Below, in pieces: positions 23,798 through 38,190 of a stretch of DNA of 64,000 nucleotides. Origin of the DNA: Linyphia triangularis (lineage: Eukaryota > Arthropoda > Arachnida > Araneae > Linyphiidae); NCBI GenBank assembly GCA_963978545.1, contig OZ021732.1:47006059-47070058 (forward strand). The letters are read 5' to 3'. Numbering within the stretch: the first letter of the stretch is position 1; the number at the start of each line of letters is the position of its first letter. The notes beneath the pieces were generated by a model. That model was given only the letters and a program-made list of their open reading frames with translations. It made no database searches and had not been told where the DNA came from. Made by a program: the position numbers and the translations under genes.

Positions 23798-24415
23798 TGA
23801 CGTCATAATGTGTTTTATATCAAAGTTTTGAGTGGTGGCAACACTTTTTAGTTTCAGTTTATCTAACAGACGGAGTTGAGTTGTTCTAGGACTGCTTCTT
23901 AGTGAATAAGTTAGAGTGATAGGCTTTTATTGCGTGACGTCACAGTAGATATGACGTCATAATGTGTTTTATATCAAAGTTTTGAGCGGTGGCAACACTT
24001 TTTAGTTTCGATTTACCTTTAAGATAGAGTTGAGTTGTTCTAGGACTGCTTGTAAATGAATAAGTTAGAGTGATAGGTTTTTATTGCGTGACGTCACAGT
24101 AGATATGACGTCATAATTTGTTTTATATCAAAGTTTTGAGCGGTGGCAACACTTTTTAGTTTCGATTTACATTTAAGATGGAGCTGAGTTGTTCTAGGAC
24201 TGCTTGTAAACGAATAAGTTAGAGTGATAGGTTTTTATTGCATGACGTCACAGTAGGTATGACGTCATAATGTGTTTTATATCAAAGTTTAGAGCGATGG
24301 CAACACTTTTTAGTTTCAATTTACCTTTAAGATGGAGCTGAATTGTTCTAGGGCTGCTTCTAAACGAATAAGGTAGAGTGATATGTATTTTTACTAATGA
24401 CGTCACAGTGGGTAT
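23798..24415 (+). repeat. Four 154-bp tandem repeats with CRE palindromes (left arm)
   Basis: Units begin at TGACGTCAT at 23798, 23952, 24106 and 24260, with the next boundary at 24415. Each carries TGACGTCAC shortly before the boundary and a conserved GGTGGCAACACTTTTTAGTTT core. Units are similar but not identical. Confidence 0.85.
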
Positions 24416-25406
24416 GACGTCATTCTATGTTAAGATTTACGTTTTAAGTGGTGATAACATTGGATATATACCAAATTTAGTTTTCAGGTGTTGGCAACGA
24501 GTTCTGATCGGTCAGCTAAATGCTCGCTTGTGACTGATAAGTTTTAAACATGTGACCAAAAGTTAACTCCTGATTGACTGTTTGGTTTTCTAGCGAGTTA
24601 CTTACATATCCTTTAGCCAAGTTAAAATACCTGCAACAAAGTTACACAAAAAAAAATGTTAAATTTGAAAAGTTAATAAAAGGAAGGCCATTTGCTAAGG
24701 GTCTAAAGAACCCTAACCCCGAGCTACACGTGACATTTCAATATTCTACCAAACAATTGTTAAAATATCGACTATCGGACGTTGCCTTCTTGGTAACTCA
24801 TCTACCCACCCCCCTTCCCTAACTAATTTTGAATAAGTTAAGACCTTAGAAAATGTTAATTATTTTGAAGTTAAATTTTAAAAGTGAGGACCCACCTCCA
24901 GCCCAATACCTCTTTTAGGAAGAATTGGTACCGCCTCACTCCACCCTATCAACAAAAAAACAAAAAACACAAAAAAAAAACTTATTTCAAAGAACGTATA
25001 TTTCCTTGAAATATGAGGTCACTAACCAACCATCCAATAATATCTTTTAAGAAGACATCATTACCTTAAATCCTAAACAATTTTAAATTTTAAAAAATCT
25101 GAAAAGAAGACTTGTGAGAACGTATATTTCTCTCATGAATTAAATTTAATGATCACATACAAAATCCTGAAAAAAAATTAACGTTAAATAAGTTTTTAAA
25201 AATTTAGTTAAAGTAATATTTTAGTTAAATTAAGGCTTAAAGAGATAAAAAAATAAAAAAAATTTAAGGATTAAATGAATGATTTAAGGAATTTTGAAGT
25301 GACCATAGGCATAGCTGGTTATGCCATCTTCCAGCAGATACCGCTTGTCGTCATAGGCCGACAAGGCTCTCTTGGTTTGTTGGAGTGAGAAGATGTTTAA
25401 AAATTC

Positions 25407-25593
25407 ACTTACCGAATAATCGAAACGAAATCTGCGAAGCTAAAATAACCGTGAATAACTACACAAGTACGAACAAAATCGCGATGAGAAAAAAAAAACA
25501 CGAAGTATTAAACACGTCTTTCACACTCAGGTATCTAAGTAGAAATGGCGAGACGGCAACCGGTAGCGTCTATATATGAAGGGTGATCACGTG
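25407..25593 (-). promoter_or_regulatory. Promoter-like cassette with TATA box and splice donor (left arm)
   Basis: On the minus strand a CACGTG (25588-25593) is followed by TATATA (25571-25576) and, about 160 bases on, by a strong donor GTAAGT (25407-25412). It faces the left tip. It is the mirror copy of the right-arm cassette at 36553-36739, so it is conserved in both arms. Confidence 0.4.
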
Positions 25594-28500
25594 ACTTCAC
25601 CGACCAATCAGGTTTCACGGTAGAGGGTGCTACTGACTATCGACCCGTCAGAAGGGAGGGGAGCGAGACTAGGGATGTTTCAACACGCTTCAACGCGTTT
25701 GCGAGTTGAGTTGTTGTGTAACGATCTTGCTTGAAACAGTTAAAGTGATAGATAATTTGTTCGTGACGTCATAGTGTAGCGAATGGGTTTTTAGCGTAGA
25801 CAGTTGTTGCAATTGGAGTAATTATGAAATTTATTAAATATAAAGATAATATTTAGTAATAATTATCAGATTTTATTATTATTATTATAAAAAATAAACT
25901 TATAAAAAAAATGAACGTGAAAATTTACTTTACGAATAAAAATCATGTCTTTAAAATGTGTACGAATATCACTAAATAAGAGAAAAAAGTAACATACTTA
26001 AACTCTTTAAAATAAATAACTTTAACATTAACGTAAAAAATTTACTTTTCACATAAAAATCACTTTAAAATGAGTAAAAATATCGCTAAATAAGAGAAAA
26101 AAAAGTAACTTACTTAAAATTTCTAAGATAAATATTTAACCTTTACTCGAAAATTCCCTTCATATATAAAAATCACGACTTTAAAATATGACATGCAAGA
26201 GAAAAGTAACGTACTTAAACTTTCTACGACAAATAACTTTAACATTAACGTAACATTTTACTTTACACATAAAAATCCCGACTTTAAAATGTGACGTGTA
26301 AGAAGAACTAGCATACTTAAAATTTCTACGACAAATAAATTTAACCTTTACGCTAAAATTTACTATATACATAAAAATCATGTCTTTAAAATATGTAAAA
26401 ATATTGCTAAATAAAAGAAGAAAAAAAAACTAACATACTTAAACTTTGCACGACAAATAACTTTAGCATTAACGTAAAAACTTACTTCACATATAAAAAT
26501 CACGACATTAAAATGTGACATGTAAGAAGAATTAGCATACTTAAAATTTCTACGATAAATAATTTTAACATTTGAGTGAAAATTTACTACATATATAAAA
26601 ATCATGTATTTCAAATGTGTAAGAATAACGCTAAATTAGAGAAAAAGAAATACTAAAAATTTATAAGGTAAGGAATTGAAACAATATGCGAAAATTTATT
26701 TCACGCATAAAATTTTTATCTTTAAAATGTGTAAGAATAATGCTAAATTAGAGAGAAAAAAAATAACATACTTAAACTTTCTTCGACAACAATTTAAACA
26801 ATACGCGACATTTTCATACACAATTATTTTCTTAGGTTAATGTTAAATAATGGGAAATTTAACAGAATAAAAATTTCAAAGATAAAGAATTTTAACCTTT
26901 ACACGAAAATTTACCTCACAAAAATATCATATCCTTAAACTTTAACGTGACAATTTACTCTTCATATACAATTAAACTCTTAGGTTAATGTTAAATAAGA
27001 AAAAAAATAATATACTTAAAATTTCTAAGATAAACATAACGTAAAAATTTCGTATCATGTGTTTAAAATGTAACATATAAGAGAAAAAAACTAACATACT
27101 TGAACTTTCTATAGCAAAGAATTTAAGCATTAGCGTAAAAATTCACTTTAAATATAAAATTCACATCTTTAAATGGGAAGATAAGCAGGTGACGGTAATT
27201 AGCCAATCAGGGTAGCGGTAGGTGATACGCCATTCGCCGGCATTTTTAGATCGGAGGATGAGTCACGCTAAAACTTGTTGGAACAGGTCAAGAGATTTGT
27301 ACAGCAAGAACAACAGCATCGACGCGCAAGCAGCGGGTGATGCTGTGATGTGTCAGCAGGTCTTTGAGATGATCGTTTTCCTACTTTGCCGTTTTCATAA
27401 TGAAATGTTTGTGAAAACTTGGAATGAATAAAGTGGATTTCAAAGACATATTAGTAAGGGAAGGTAGAATTCGCATGGACTTTCTTCCAAAAAGTATGAT
27501 TCACTTGGAGAATTTAAGATCATTTCTACTTGAAAACTTTTCTATTATTTAAAACATTGAATATTGTTCAAACTCAGTGGGATTATATGCTACAATACGG
27601 GTAAAACTTAACAAAATTGTTACATAGAAGAAAAATAGTAAGAGATTTAAAATAAATATTAGTTATAGATACTCCAAAGAAAAAATTTCACCTCTACTTT
27701 TCAATCGGAAAATCAATACAAGTTGGAAATTTATGTTACTTCAAGAAAGACTTAGACAATTTACTTTGTAATAATATACGTTAAGGTGTCGTATTAACTC
27801 GTGCAATACATGCTGACTAAGGTTTATTTTACTTGAAAGGTGAATTGGGGGAAAATATTAAATAAATTGTAGATATTAAATACATTGTAGATATGCATTC
27901 AAGTTTTGAAAATCACCTGCAAGACTTTTAAAACATCTTAAGATAAATTGAAAGAAACTTTTTATACTCTGAAAGGAAATCACAAGTAATTTAGTTAACT
28001 TTTTTCATGGTAACACTCATATTCAACGACATGTTTTTAAAATTTAACCTTCTTTACATGAAAATAGTTATAAATTTTTTCAATCTAAGATGCGATATAC
28101 TATTATTTCTAACATATATGTTACGAATTGTGTAAAGTTTTTAAAAGAGTATATGCAAATCACCAATCAGAAACATAAAAATCTAACATCAATCAAACAC
28201 ACTAAAATAATAAGATATTTTCCTTAGTGGAAATAGTTAACTACTCATGTGATGGAATGTACTTAGAAAATTTAAATACTGAAAAAAGTTTGCTAGGCAA
28301 ACTTAAAGAATATATATTTTTTTTCTTGTGAAAAACTAGCATAAATTTGAGAAATATAGAGTTTGTTACTACGTAAAATTGAACATCATCTGGACAAACT
28401 AAATTATACATGAATTTTTTTTATTTGAGAGGTGCTGACAATATATCATTAATACAGAGATTTTTAACTTCCACCCATAATTTCTAAATAACTTATACAT

Positions 28501-29505
28501 AAATTTCAGAAAACTGAAACGGAATGTGTTTTACAAGACGCTTATTTTGTAAGATGAATATTCAATATTAATATAACTGAGCAAAGTTCATTACGGAAAA
28601 AACTTGTAAAAGATACTTATATTTTGAAAATAGTTTGAAATATCCTTTTAAATTTATGAATGCTCGCTTTCGAAAGACACAAATAAAACTGATATTACAC
28701 ATGATAATTAACACATGCATAACATTAATCAAACAAAGTGGAATTTTTATTGCTTGTGACCGATAACTTTTCAGTGAAGTAGAACTTACATAGGAAATTT
28801 GTGCAAACTTTTTCAACTTTTAAACCAAGTATTATGTAAAATTATAAATTACGATAGGAAATAGCACACTTCAGAATCGGAACAAGTCTTCTAGTTAAGC
28901 TAAATTTATTTCTCAAGGAATTGAAAGCATACCAGACAAGTCCTTATCATTTCGCATCTTTTCTCATGTTGCAAGAAGACATACTTTGTAAAAGATCGTC
29001 GTTGCACTTAACAAAAATCAGTAAAAATAAATGTATTTTCTATGGCAAAGATAAAACTTCACAACTTAATTACTGAAATTTAGCTAAGTTGCATATGGTT
29101 TATTCACATAACTCGCATATGCTTCGAATGTTGAAATATATTTGTCAGTTGAAATCAAACTAATCGAAAATAAATGCTACCTACATTTTCAAGTCGGAAA
29201 TTACTATTAAATAAACTTTACATGTAAAACATTGTCATGTTAAAAAGAAAAATCTACAAAAATGTAAATGATAATTTTACTGTTGGTACATAAATGATGA
29301 ATAATTTATGATTTTATTCTAGGCAAACGTTTTATTGTCTAACAGAGAACTTAAACTTTAGCAGAAAAATAAAAAAATACAATTTTTATATCCTATCATG
29401 CTTGTCGAAAATTGAATTTATTAGCTGTTGTAATAGATTTTTATTGTCCAAATTTCTATAGTTTTTCTTCCCGGTGCAATAAAATTAAGTTCATGTGTAA
29501 TGATT

Positions 29506-29546
<41 letters not shown>

Positions 29547-32500
29547 AATCTTATAAATTTAATGAAATTATTATGACCTAAGAGATTGAGTGAACTGAAT
29601 AAATCAATGATGTAAATTTAAACAGTGACTTGAACTGATACATACTATAACTGTAAAGAAGTATGACAAAGTGATAGATGAAGTAAAAATAGAAGTGAAT
29701 GAAATGTGTTGAAAAAAGTTGAAGACGACAAGAAATTCGTAATTGAGAATTATCATTGACTTATATTAACTTCGTTTTTCTTGCTTATGACAAGAAAATA
29801 CACTCTTTCTTATTAAGAACCAACTTGATATCTTATCATAGAATGACAATGATGAAATATCTATACATTAAAAAAAAAATACCAAACTTAGACATAGCAA
29901 ATTTCTTGAAATTCATGTATAATGTGAGAAGTTTTACTGGAAATATAGAAGATACAACATTGAAAGATGTGAATGTTTCGAAGTACTTTATCAGAAATAA
30001 AAAAAAAATGCGCTGAGATTCGCTATAAAAAATTTTAGGAGAAAGTTTAAACAAAATTTAAAATCAAACATGCTTTTAAATGGGAACACATATATTAAAA
30101 CTATAGCACATTAAACAATTTATATTACGTCATCTCAGTTGTATCAAACTGAATAACATGAAAAACAACCACAAACTGAATAAACATGAAAATTATCAAT
30201 ATATGTGGAAAAGTTTCCTTTTTTCACATATAAAAAAAATAACACATTGACGTACGTTAAGATCACGAAACATGCATAATCATATACCGATAAGAGCAAC
30301 CAATGTTGCGGGGAGATATTCACATGATGGTCAATATCCCATGAATAAATTGATTGATTGAATTTCTAATGCTAATTCCAATAGTATTCCACGTAACTTC
30401 AACTTCATATGTTACACTATAGATATATTTATTTTTCAAATATATTGACTTTCGAAAAATCATCCTTCAATATAAGAATGATCATAGTAAGAATAAAAGA
30501 AAAGATACTAAGCATTGATTTAAAGTGTATTTATTTCAACTTAGCAACAAATCATATGCTTGAAACGAAAATTGCTTCGAACCAAAGTATAACCATCCAA
30601 TTTCATTGATTCCTACAAGGACATTTTTCTCATCTAGTAATTGAATTTTTTTTTTCTCATACACATTATAAGTGATGTCCAATCAGGTGTAGAATAGTTG
30701 AAGATATCCGACCTCTTTCTAAATATTAATAAGTCACTGTTGAAAAACTTATAAAAATTTCAATTTACACTTAAAGTTTTTTTTTTTATATATATATTTC
30801 AAAGAATTTTTTCAAATCAATATGTATATTTAAATACTGAAACTTATTCACTTCAATAAATGTATGTTTAAGTTATAAAACTCTTCGTATGTATTGAAAA
30901 ATTGTAACTTTTCGTCTTCTTCGTATAAATCGATAACTTATACACTAGTTCTTCATCAATTAATCTTCTAAGTAAATATTTCAAAGCTAAAAACATACTT
31001 ATAGCTCTGCATTTGTAACAAGTTAAATTGTACATGTTTCATGTGAAAGTTACAAAATTTCAGATATTTTCATGGAAAACATATAAAATTTTAATTTCAC
31101 GAGAAACATGTACAATTTAACATGTTCAAATGCAAAGCTATAAGTATGTTTTTAGCTTTGAAATATTTACTTAGAAGATTAATTGATAAAGAACTAGTGT
31201 ATAAGTTATCGATTTATACGAAGAAGACGAAAAGTTACAATTTTTCAATACATACGAAGAGTTTTATAACTTAAACATACATTTATTGAAGTGAATAAGT
31301 TTCAGTATTTAAATATACATATTGATTTGAAAAAATTCTTTGAAATATATATATAAAAAAAAAAACTTTAAGTGTAAATTGAAATTTTTATAAGTTTTTC
31401 AACAGTGACTAATTAATATTTAGAAAGAGGTCGGATATCTTCAACTATTCTACACCTGATTGGACATCACTTATAATGTGTATGAGAAAAAAAAAATTCA
31501 ATTACTAGATGAGAAAAATGTCCTTGTAGGAATCAATGAAATTGGATGGTTATACTTTGGTTCGAAGCAATTTTCGTTTCAAGCATATGATTTGTTGCTA
31601 AGTTGAAATAAATACACTTTAAATCAATGCTTAGTATCTTTTCTTTTATTCTTACTATGATCATTCTTATATTGAAGGATGATTTTTCGAAAGTCAATAT
31701 ATTTGAAAAATAAATATATCTATAGTGTAACATATGAAGTTGAAGTTACGTGGAATACTATTGGAATTAGCATTAGAAATTCAATCAATCAATTTATTCA
31801 TGGGATATTGACCATCATGTGAATATCTCCCCGCAACATTGGTTGCTCTTATCGGTATATGATTATGCATGTTTCGTGATCTTAACGTACGTCAATGTGT
31901 TATTTTTTTTATATGTGAAAAAAGGAAACTTTTCCACATATATTGATAATTTTCATGTTTATTCAGTTTGTGGTTGTTTTTCATGTTATTCAGTTTGATA
32001 CAACTGAGATGACGTAATATAAATTGTTTAATGTGCTATAGTTTTAATATATGTGTTCCCATTTAAAAGCATGTTTGATTTTAAATTTTGTTTAAACTTT
32101 CTCCTAAAATTTTTTATAGCGAATCTCAGCGCATTTTTTTTTTTTATTTCTGATAAAGTACTTCGAAACATTCACATCTTTCAATGTTGTATCTTCTATA
32201 TTTCCAGTAAAACTTCTCACATTATACATGAATTTCAAGAAATTTGCTATGTCTAAGTTTGGTATTTTTTTTTTTAATGTATAGATATTTCATCATTGTC
32301 ATTCTATGATAAGATATCAAGTTGGTTCTTAATAAGAAAGAGTGTATTTTCTTGTCATAAGCAAGAAAAACGAAGTTAATATAAGTCAATGATAATTCTC
32401 AATTACGAATTTCTTGTCGTCTTCAACTTTTTTCATCACATTTCATTCACTTCTATTTTTACTTCATCTATCACTTTGTCATACTTCTTTACAGTTATAG

Positions 32501-32598
32501 TATGTATCAGTTCAAGTCACTGTTTAAATTTACATCATTGATTTATTCAGTTCACTCAATCTCTTAGGTCATAATAATTTCATTAAATTTATAAGATT

Positions 32599-32640
<42 letters not shown>

Positions 32641-35600
32641 AATCATTACACATGAACTTAATTTTATTGCACCGGGAAGAAAAACTATAGAAATTTGGAC
32701 AATAAAAATCTATTACAACAGCTAATAAATTCAATTTTCGACAAGCATGATAGGATATAAAAATTGTATTTTTTTATTTTTCTGCTAAAGTTTAAGTTCT
32801 CTGTTAGACAATAAAACGTTTGCCTAGAATAAAATCATAAATTATTCATCATTTATGTACCAACAGTAAAATTATCATTTACATTTTTGTAGATTTTTCT
32901 TTTTAACATGACAATGTTTTACATGTAAAGTTTATTTAATAGTAATTTCCGACTTGAAAATGTAGGTAGCATTTATTTTCGATTAGTTTGATTTCAACTG
33001 ACAAATATATTTCAACATTCGAAGCATATGCGAGTTATGTGAATAAACCATATGCAACTTAGCTAAATTTCAGTAATTAAGTTGTGAAGTTTTATCTTTG
33101 CCATAGAAAATACATTTATTTTTACTGATTTTTGTTAAGTGCAACGACGATCTTTTACAAAGTATGTCTTCTTGCAACATGAGAAAAGATGCGAAATGAT
33201 AAGGACTTGTCTGGTATGCTTTCAATTCCTTGAGAAATAAATTTAGCTTAACTAGAAGACTTGTTCCGATTCTGAAGTGTGCTATTTCCTATCGTAATTT
33301 ATAATTTTACATAATACTTGGTTTAAAAGTTGAAAAAGTTTGCACAAATTTCCTATGTAAGTTCTACTTCACTGAAAAGTTATCGGTCACAAGCAATAAA
33401 AATTCCACTTTGTTTGATTAATGTTATGCATGTGTTAATTATCATGTGTAATATCAGTTTTATTTGTGTCTTTCGAAAGCGAGCATTCATAAATTTAAAA
33501 GGATATTTCAAACTATTTTCAAAATATAAGTATCTTTTACAAGTTTTTTCCGTAATGAACTTTGCTCAGTTATATTAATATTGAATATTCATCTTACAAA
33601 ATAAGCGTCTTGTAAAACACATTCCGTTTCAGTTTTCTGAAATTTATGTATAAGTTATTTAGAAATTATGGGTGGAAGTTAAAAATCTCTGTATTAATGA
33701 TATATTGTCAGCACCTCTCAAATAAAAAAAATTCATGTATAATTTAGTTTGTCCAGATGATGTTCAATTTTACGTAGTAACAAACTCTATATTTCTCAAA
33801 TTTATGCTAGTTTTTCACAAGAAAAAAAATATATATTCTTTAAGTTTGCCTAGCAAACTTTTTTCAGTATTTAAATTTTCTAAGTACATTCCATCACATG
33901 AGTAGTTAACTATTTCCACTAAGGAAAATATCTTATTATTTTAGTGTGTTTGATTGATGTTAGATTTTTATGTTTCTGATTGGTGATTTGCATATACTCT
34001 TTTAAAAACTTTACACAATTCGTAACATATATGTTAGAAATAATAGTATATCGCATCTTAGATTGAAAAAATTTATAACTATTTTCATGTAAAGAAGGTT
34101 AAATTTTAAAAACATGTCGTTGAATATGAGTGTTACCATGAAAAAAGTTAACTAAATTACTTGTGATTTCCTTTCAGAGTATAAAAAGTTTCTTTCAATT
34201 TATCTTAAGATGTTTTAAAAGTCTTGCAGGTGATTTTCAAAACTTGAATGCATATCTACAATGTATTTAATATCTACAATTTATTTAATATTTTCCCCCA
34301 ATTCACCTTTCAAGTAAAATAAACCTTAGTCAGCATGTATTGCACGAGTTAATACGACACCTTAACGTATATTATTACAAAGTAAATTGTCTAAGTCTTT
34401 CTTGAAGTAACATAAATTTCCAACTTGTATTGATTTTCCGATTGAAAAGTAGAGGTGAAATTTTTTCTTTGGAGTATCTATAACTAATATTTATTTTAAA
34501 TCTCTTACTATTTTTCTTCTATGTAACAATTTTGTTAAGTTTTACCCGTATTGTAGCATATAATCCCACTGAGTTTGAACAATATTCAATGTTTTAAATA
34601 ATAGAAAAGTTTTCAAGTAGAAATGATCTTAAATTCTCCAAGTGAATCATACTTTTTGGAAGAAAGTCCATGCGAATTCTACCTTCCCTTACTAATATGT
34701 CTTTGAAATCCACTTTATTCATTCCAAGTTTTCACAAACATTTCATTATGAAAACGGCAAAGTAGGAAAACGATAATCTCAAAGACCTGCTGACACATCA
34801 CAGCATCACCCGCTGCTTGCGCGTCGATGCTGTTGTTCTTGCTGTACAAATCTCCCGACCTGTTCTAACAAGTTTTAGCGTGACTCATCCTCCGATCTAA
34901 AAATGCCGGCGAATGGCGTATCACCTACCGCTACCCTGATTGGCTAATTACCGTCACCTGCTTATCTTCCCATTTAAAGATGTGAATTTTATATGTAAAG
35001 TGAATTTTTACGCTAATGCTTAAATTCTTTGCTATAGAAAGTTCAAGTATGTTAGTTTTTTTCTCTTATATGTTACATTTTAAACACATGATACGAAATT
35101 TTTACGTTATGTTTATCTTAGAAATTTTAAGTATATTATTTTTTTTCTTATTTAACATTAACCTAAGAGTTTAATTGTATATGAAGAGTAAATTGTCACG
35201 TTAAAGTTTAAGGATATGATATTTTTGTGAGGTAAATTTTCGTGTAAAGGTTAAAATTCTTTATCTTTGAAATTTTTATTCTGTTAAATTTCCCATTATT
35301 TAACATTAACCTAAAAAAATAATTGTGTATGAAAATGTCGCGTATTGTTTAAATTGTTGTCGAAGAAAGTTTAAGTATGTTATTTTTTTTCTCTCTAATT
35401 TAGCATTATTCTTACACATTTTAAAGATAAAAATTTTATGCGTGAAATAAATTTTCGCATATTGTTTCAATTCCTTACCTTATAAATTTTTAGTATTTCT
35501 TTTTCTCTAATTTAGCGTTATTCTTACACATTTGAAATACATGATTTTTATATATGTAGTAAATTTTCACTCAAATGTTAAAATTATTTATCGTAGAAAT

Positions 35601-36552
35601 TTTAAGTATGCTAATTCTTCTTACATGTCACATTTTAATGTCGTGATTTTTATATGTGAAGTAAGTTTTTACGTTAATGCTAAAGTTATTTGTCGTGCAA
35701 AGTTTAAGTATTTTAGTTTTTTTTTCTTCTTTTATTTAGCAATATTTTTACATATTTTAAAGACATGATTTTTATGTATATAGTAAATTTTCGCGTAAAG
35801 GTTAAATTTATTTGTCGTAGAAATTTTAAGTATGCTAGTTCTTCTTACACGTCACATTTTAAAGTCGGGATTTTTATGTGTAAAGTAAAATGTTACGTTA
35901 ATGTTAAAGTTATTTGTCGTAGAAAGTTTAAGTACGTTACTTTTCTCTTGCATGTCATATTTTAAAGTCGTGATTTTTATATATGAAGGGAATTTTCGAG
36001 TAAAGGTTAAATATTTATCTTAGAAATTTTAAGTAAGTTACTTTTTTTTCTCTTATTTAGCGATATTTTTACTCATTTTAAAGTGATTTTTATGTGAAAA
36101 GTAAATTTTTTACGTTAATGTTAAAGTTATTTATTTTAAAGAGTTTAAGTATGTTACTTTTTTCTCTTATTTAGTGATATTCGTACACATTTTAAAGACA
36201 TGATTTTTATTCGTAAAGTAAATTTTCACGTTCATTTTTTTTATAAGTTTATTTTTTATAATAATAATAATAAAATCTGATAATTATTACTAAATATTAT
36301 CTTTATATTTAATAAATTTCATAATTACTCCAATTGCAACAACTGTCTACGCTAAAAACCCATTCGCTACACTATGACGTCACGAACAAATTATCTATCA
36401 CTTTAACTGTTTCAAGCAAGATCGTTACACAACAACTCAACTCGCAAACGCGTTGAAGCGTGTTGAAACATCCCTAGTCTCGCTCCCCTCCCTTCTGACG
36501 GGTCGATAGTCAGTAGCACCCTCTACCGTGAAACCTGATTGGTCGGTGAAGT

Positions 36553-36739
36553 CACGTGATCACCCTTCATATATAGACGCTACCGGTTGCCGTCTCGCCA
36601 TTTCTACTTAGATACCTGAGTGTGAAAGACGTGTTTAATACTTCTTGTTTTTTTTTTCTCATCGCGATTTTGTTCGTACTTGTGTAGTTATTCACGGTTA
36701 TTTTAGCTTCGCAGATTTCGTTTCGATTATTCGGTAAGT
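36553..36739 (+). promoter_or_regulatory. Promoter-like cassette with TATA box and splice donor (right arm)
   Basis: CACGTG (36553-36558), TATATA (36570-36575) and a consensus splice donor GTAAGT (36734-36739) follow one another on the plus strand, facing the right tip. The stretch between TATA and donor is less AT-rich than its surroundings. No downstream coding exon was recognised, so it could start a non-coding transcript. Confidence 0.4.
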
Positions 36740-37723
36740 GAATTTTTAAACATCTTCTCACTCCAACAAACCAAGAGAGCCTAGTCGGCCTATGACGACA
36801 AGCGGTATCTGCTGGAAGATGGCATAACCAGCTATGCCTATGGTCACTTCAAAATTCCTTAAATCATTCATTTAATCCTTAAATTTTTTTTATTTTTTTA
36901 TCTCTTTAAGCCTTAATTTAACTAAAATATTACTTTAACTAAATTTTTAAAAACTTGTTTAACGTTAATTTTTTTTCAGGATTTTGTATGTGATCATTAA
37001 ATTTAATTCATGAGAGAAATATACGTTCTCACAAGTCTTCTTTTCAGATTTTTTAAAATTTAAAATTGTTTAGGATTTAAGGTAATGATGTCTTCTTAAA
37101 AGATATTATTGGATGGTTGGTTAGTGACCTCATATTTCAAGGAAATATACGTTCTTTGAAATAAGTTTTTTTTTTTGTGTTTTTTGTTTTTTTGTTGATA
37201 GGGTGGAGTGAGGCGGTACCAATTCTTCCTAAAAGAGGTATTGGGCTGGAGGTGGGTCCTCACTTTTAAAATTTAACTTCAAAATAATTAACATTTTCTA
37301 AGGTCTTAACTTATTCAAAATTAGTTAGGGAAGGGGGGTGGGTAGATGAGTTACCAAGAAGGCAACGTCCGATAGTCGATATTTTAACAATTGTTTGGTA
37401 GAATATTGAAATGTCACGTGTAGCTCGGGGTTAGGGTTCTTTAGACCCTTAGCAAATGGCCTTCCTTTTATTAACTTTTCAAATTTAACATTTTTTTTTG
37501 TGTAACTTTGTTGCAGGTATTTTAACTTGGCTAAAGGATATGTAAGTAACTCGCTAGAAAACCAAACAGTCAATCAGGAGTTAACTTTTGGTCACATGTT
37601 TAAAACTTATCAGTCACAAGCGAGCATTTAGCTGACCGATCAGAACTCGTTGCCAACACCTGAAAACTAAATTTGGTATATATCCAATGTTATCACCACT
37701 TAAAACGTAAATCTTAACATAGA

Positions 37724-38190
37724 ATGACGTCATACCCACTGTGACGTCATTAGTAAAAATACCTATCACTCTACCTTATTCGTTTAGAAGCAGCCCTAGA
37801 ACAATTCAGCTCCATCTTAAAGGTAAATTGAAACTAAAAAGTGTTGCCATCGCTCTAAACTTTGATATAAAACACATTATGACGTCATACCTACTGTGAC
37901 GTCATGCAATAAAAACCTATCACTCTAACTTATTCGTTTACAAGCAGTCCTAGAACAACTCAGCTCCATCTTAAATGTAAATCGAAACTAAAAAGTGTTG
38001 CCACCGCTCAAAACTTTGATATAAAACACATTATGACGTCATATCTACTGTGACGTCACGCAATAAAAGCCTATCACTCTAACTTATTCACTAAGAAGCA
38101 GTCCTAGAACAACTCAACTCCGTCTGTTAGATAAACTGAAACTAAAAAGTGTTGCCACCACTCAAAACTTTGATATAAAACACATTATGA
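37724..38190 (-). repeat. Three 154-bp tandem repeats with CRE palindromes (right arm)
   Basis: TGACGTCAT-type boundaries lie at about 37724, 37879, 38033 and 38188 and enclose three units, the mirror of the four in the left arm. The arms therefore differ by exactly one repeat unit. Confidence 0.85.

Larger units (their letters stand above)
23567..31060 (+). repeat. Left arm of the giant palindrome
   Basis: About 7.49 kb. From the outside in: a GC-rich tip with CRE, ETS-like and NRF1-like motifs (23580-23720), four 154-bp CRE repeats (23798-24415), an AT-rich zone, a promoter-like cassette reading leftward (about 25590-25407), a zone of short degenerate repeats with AAATTTACTTTAC-like and AAAATCATG-like motifs (25900-27170), and then AT-rich DNA with a T run of about 33 bases near 29511. 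No gene is supported. Confidence 0.85.

Noticed and set aside
29756..30016. 86-codon frame in the palindrome, mirrored in the right arm
   Set aside because: Asn/Lys/Ile/Tyr-rich as expected from composition; no homologous motif and no start context support.
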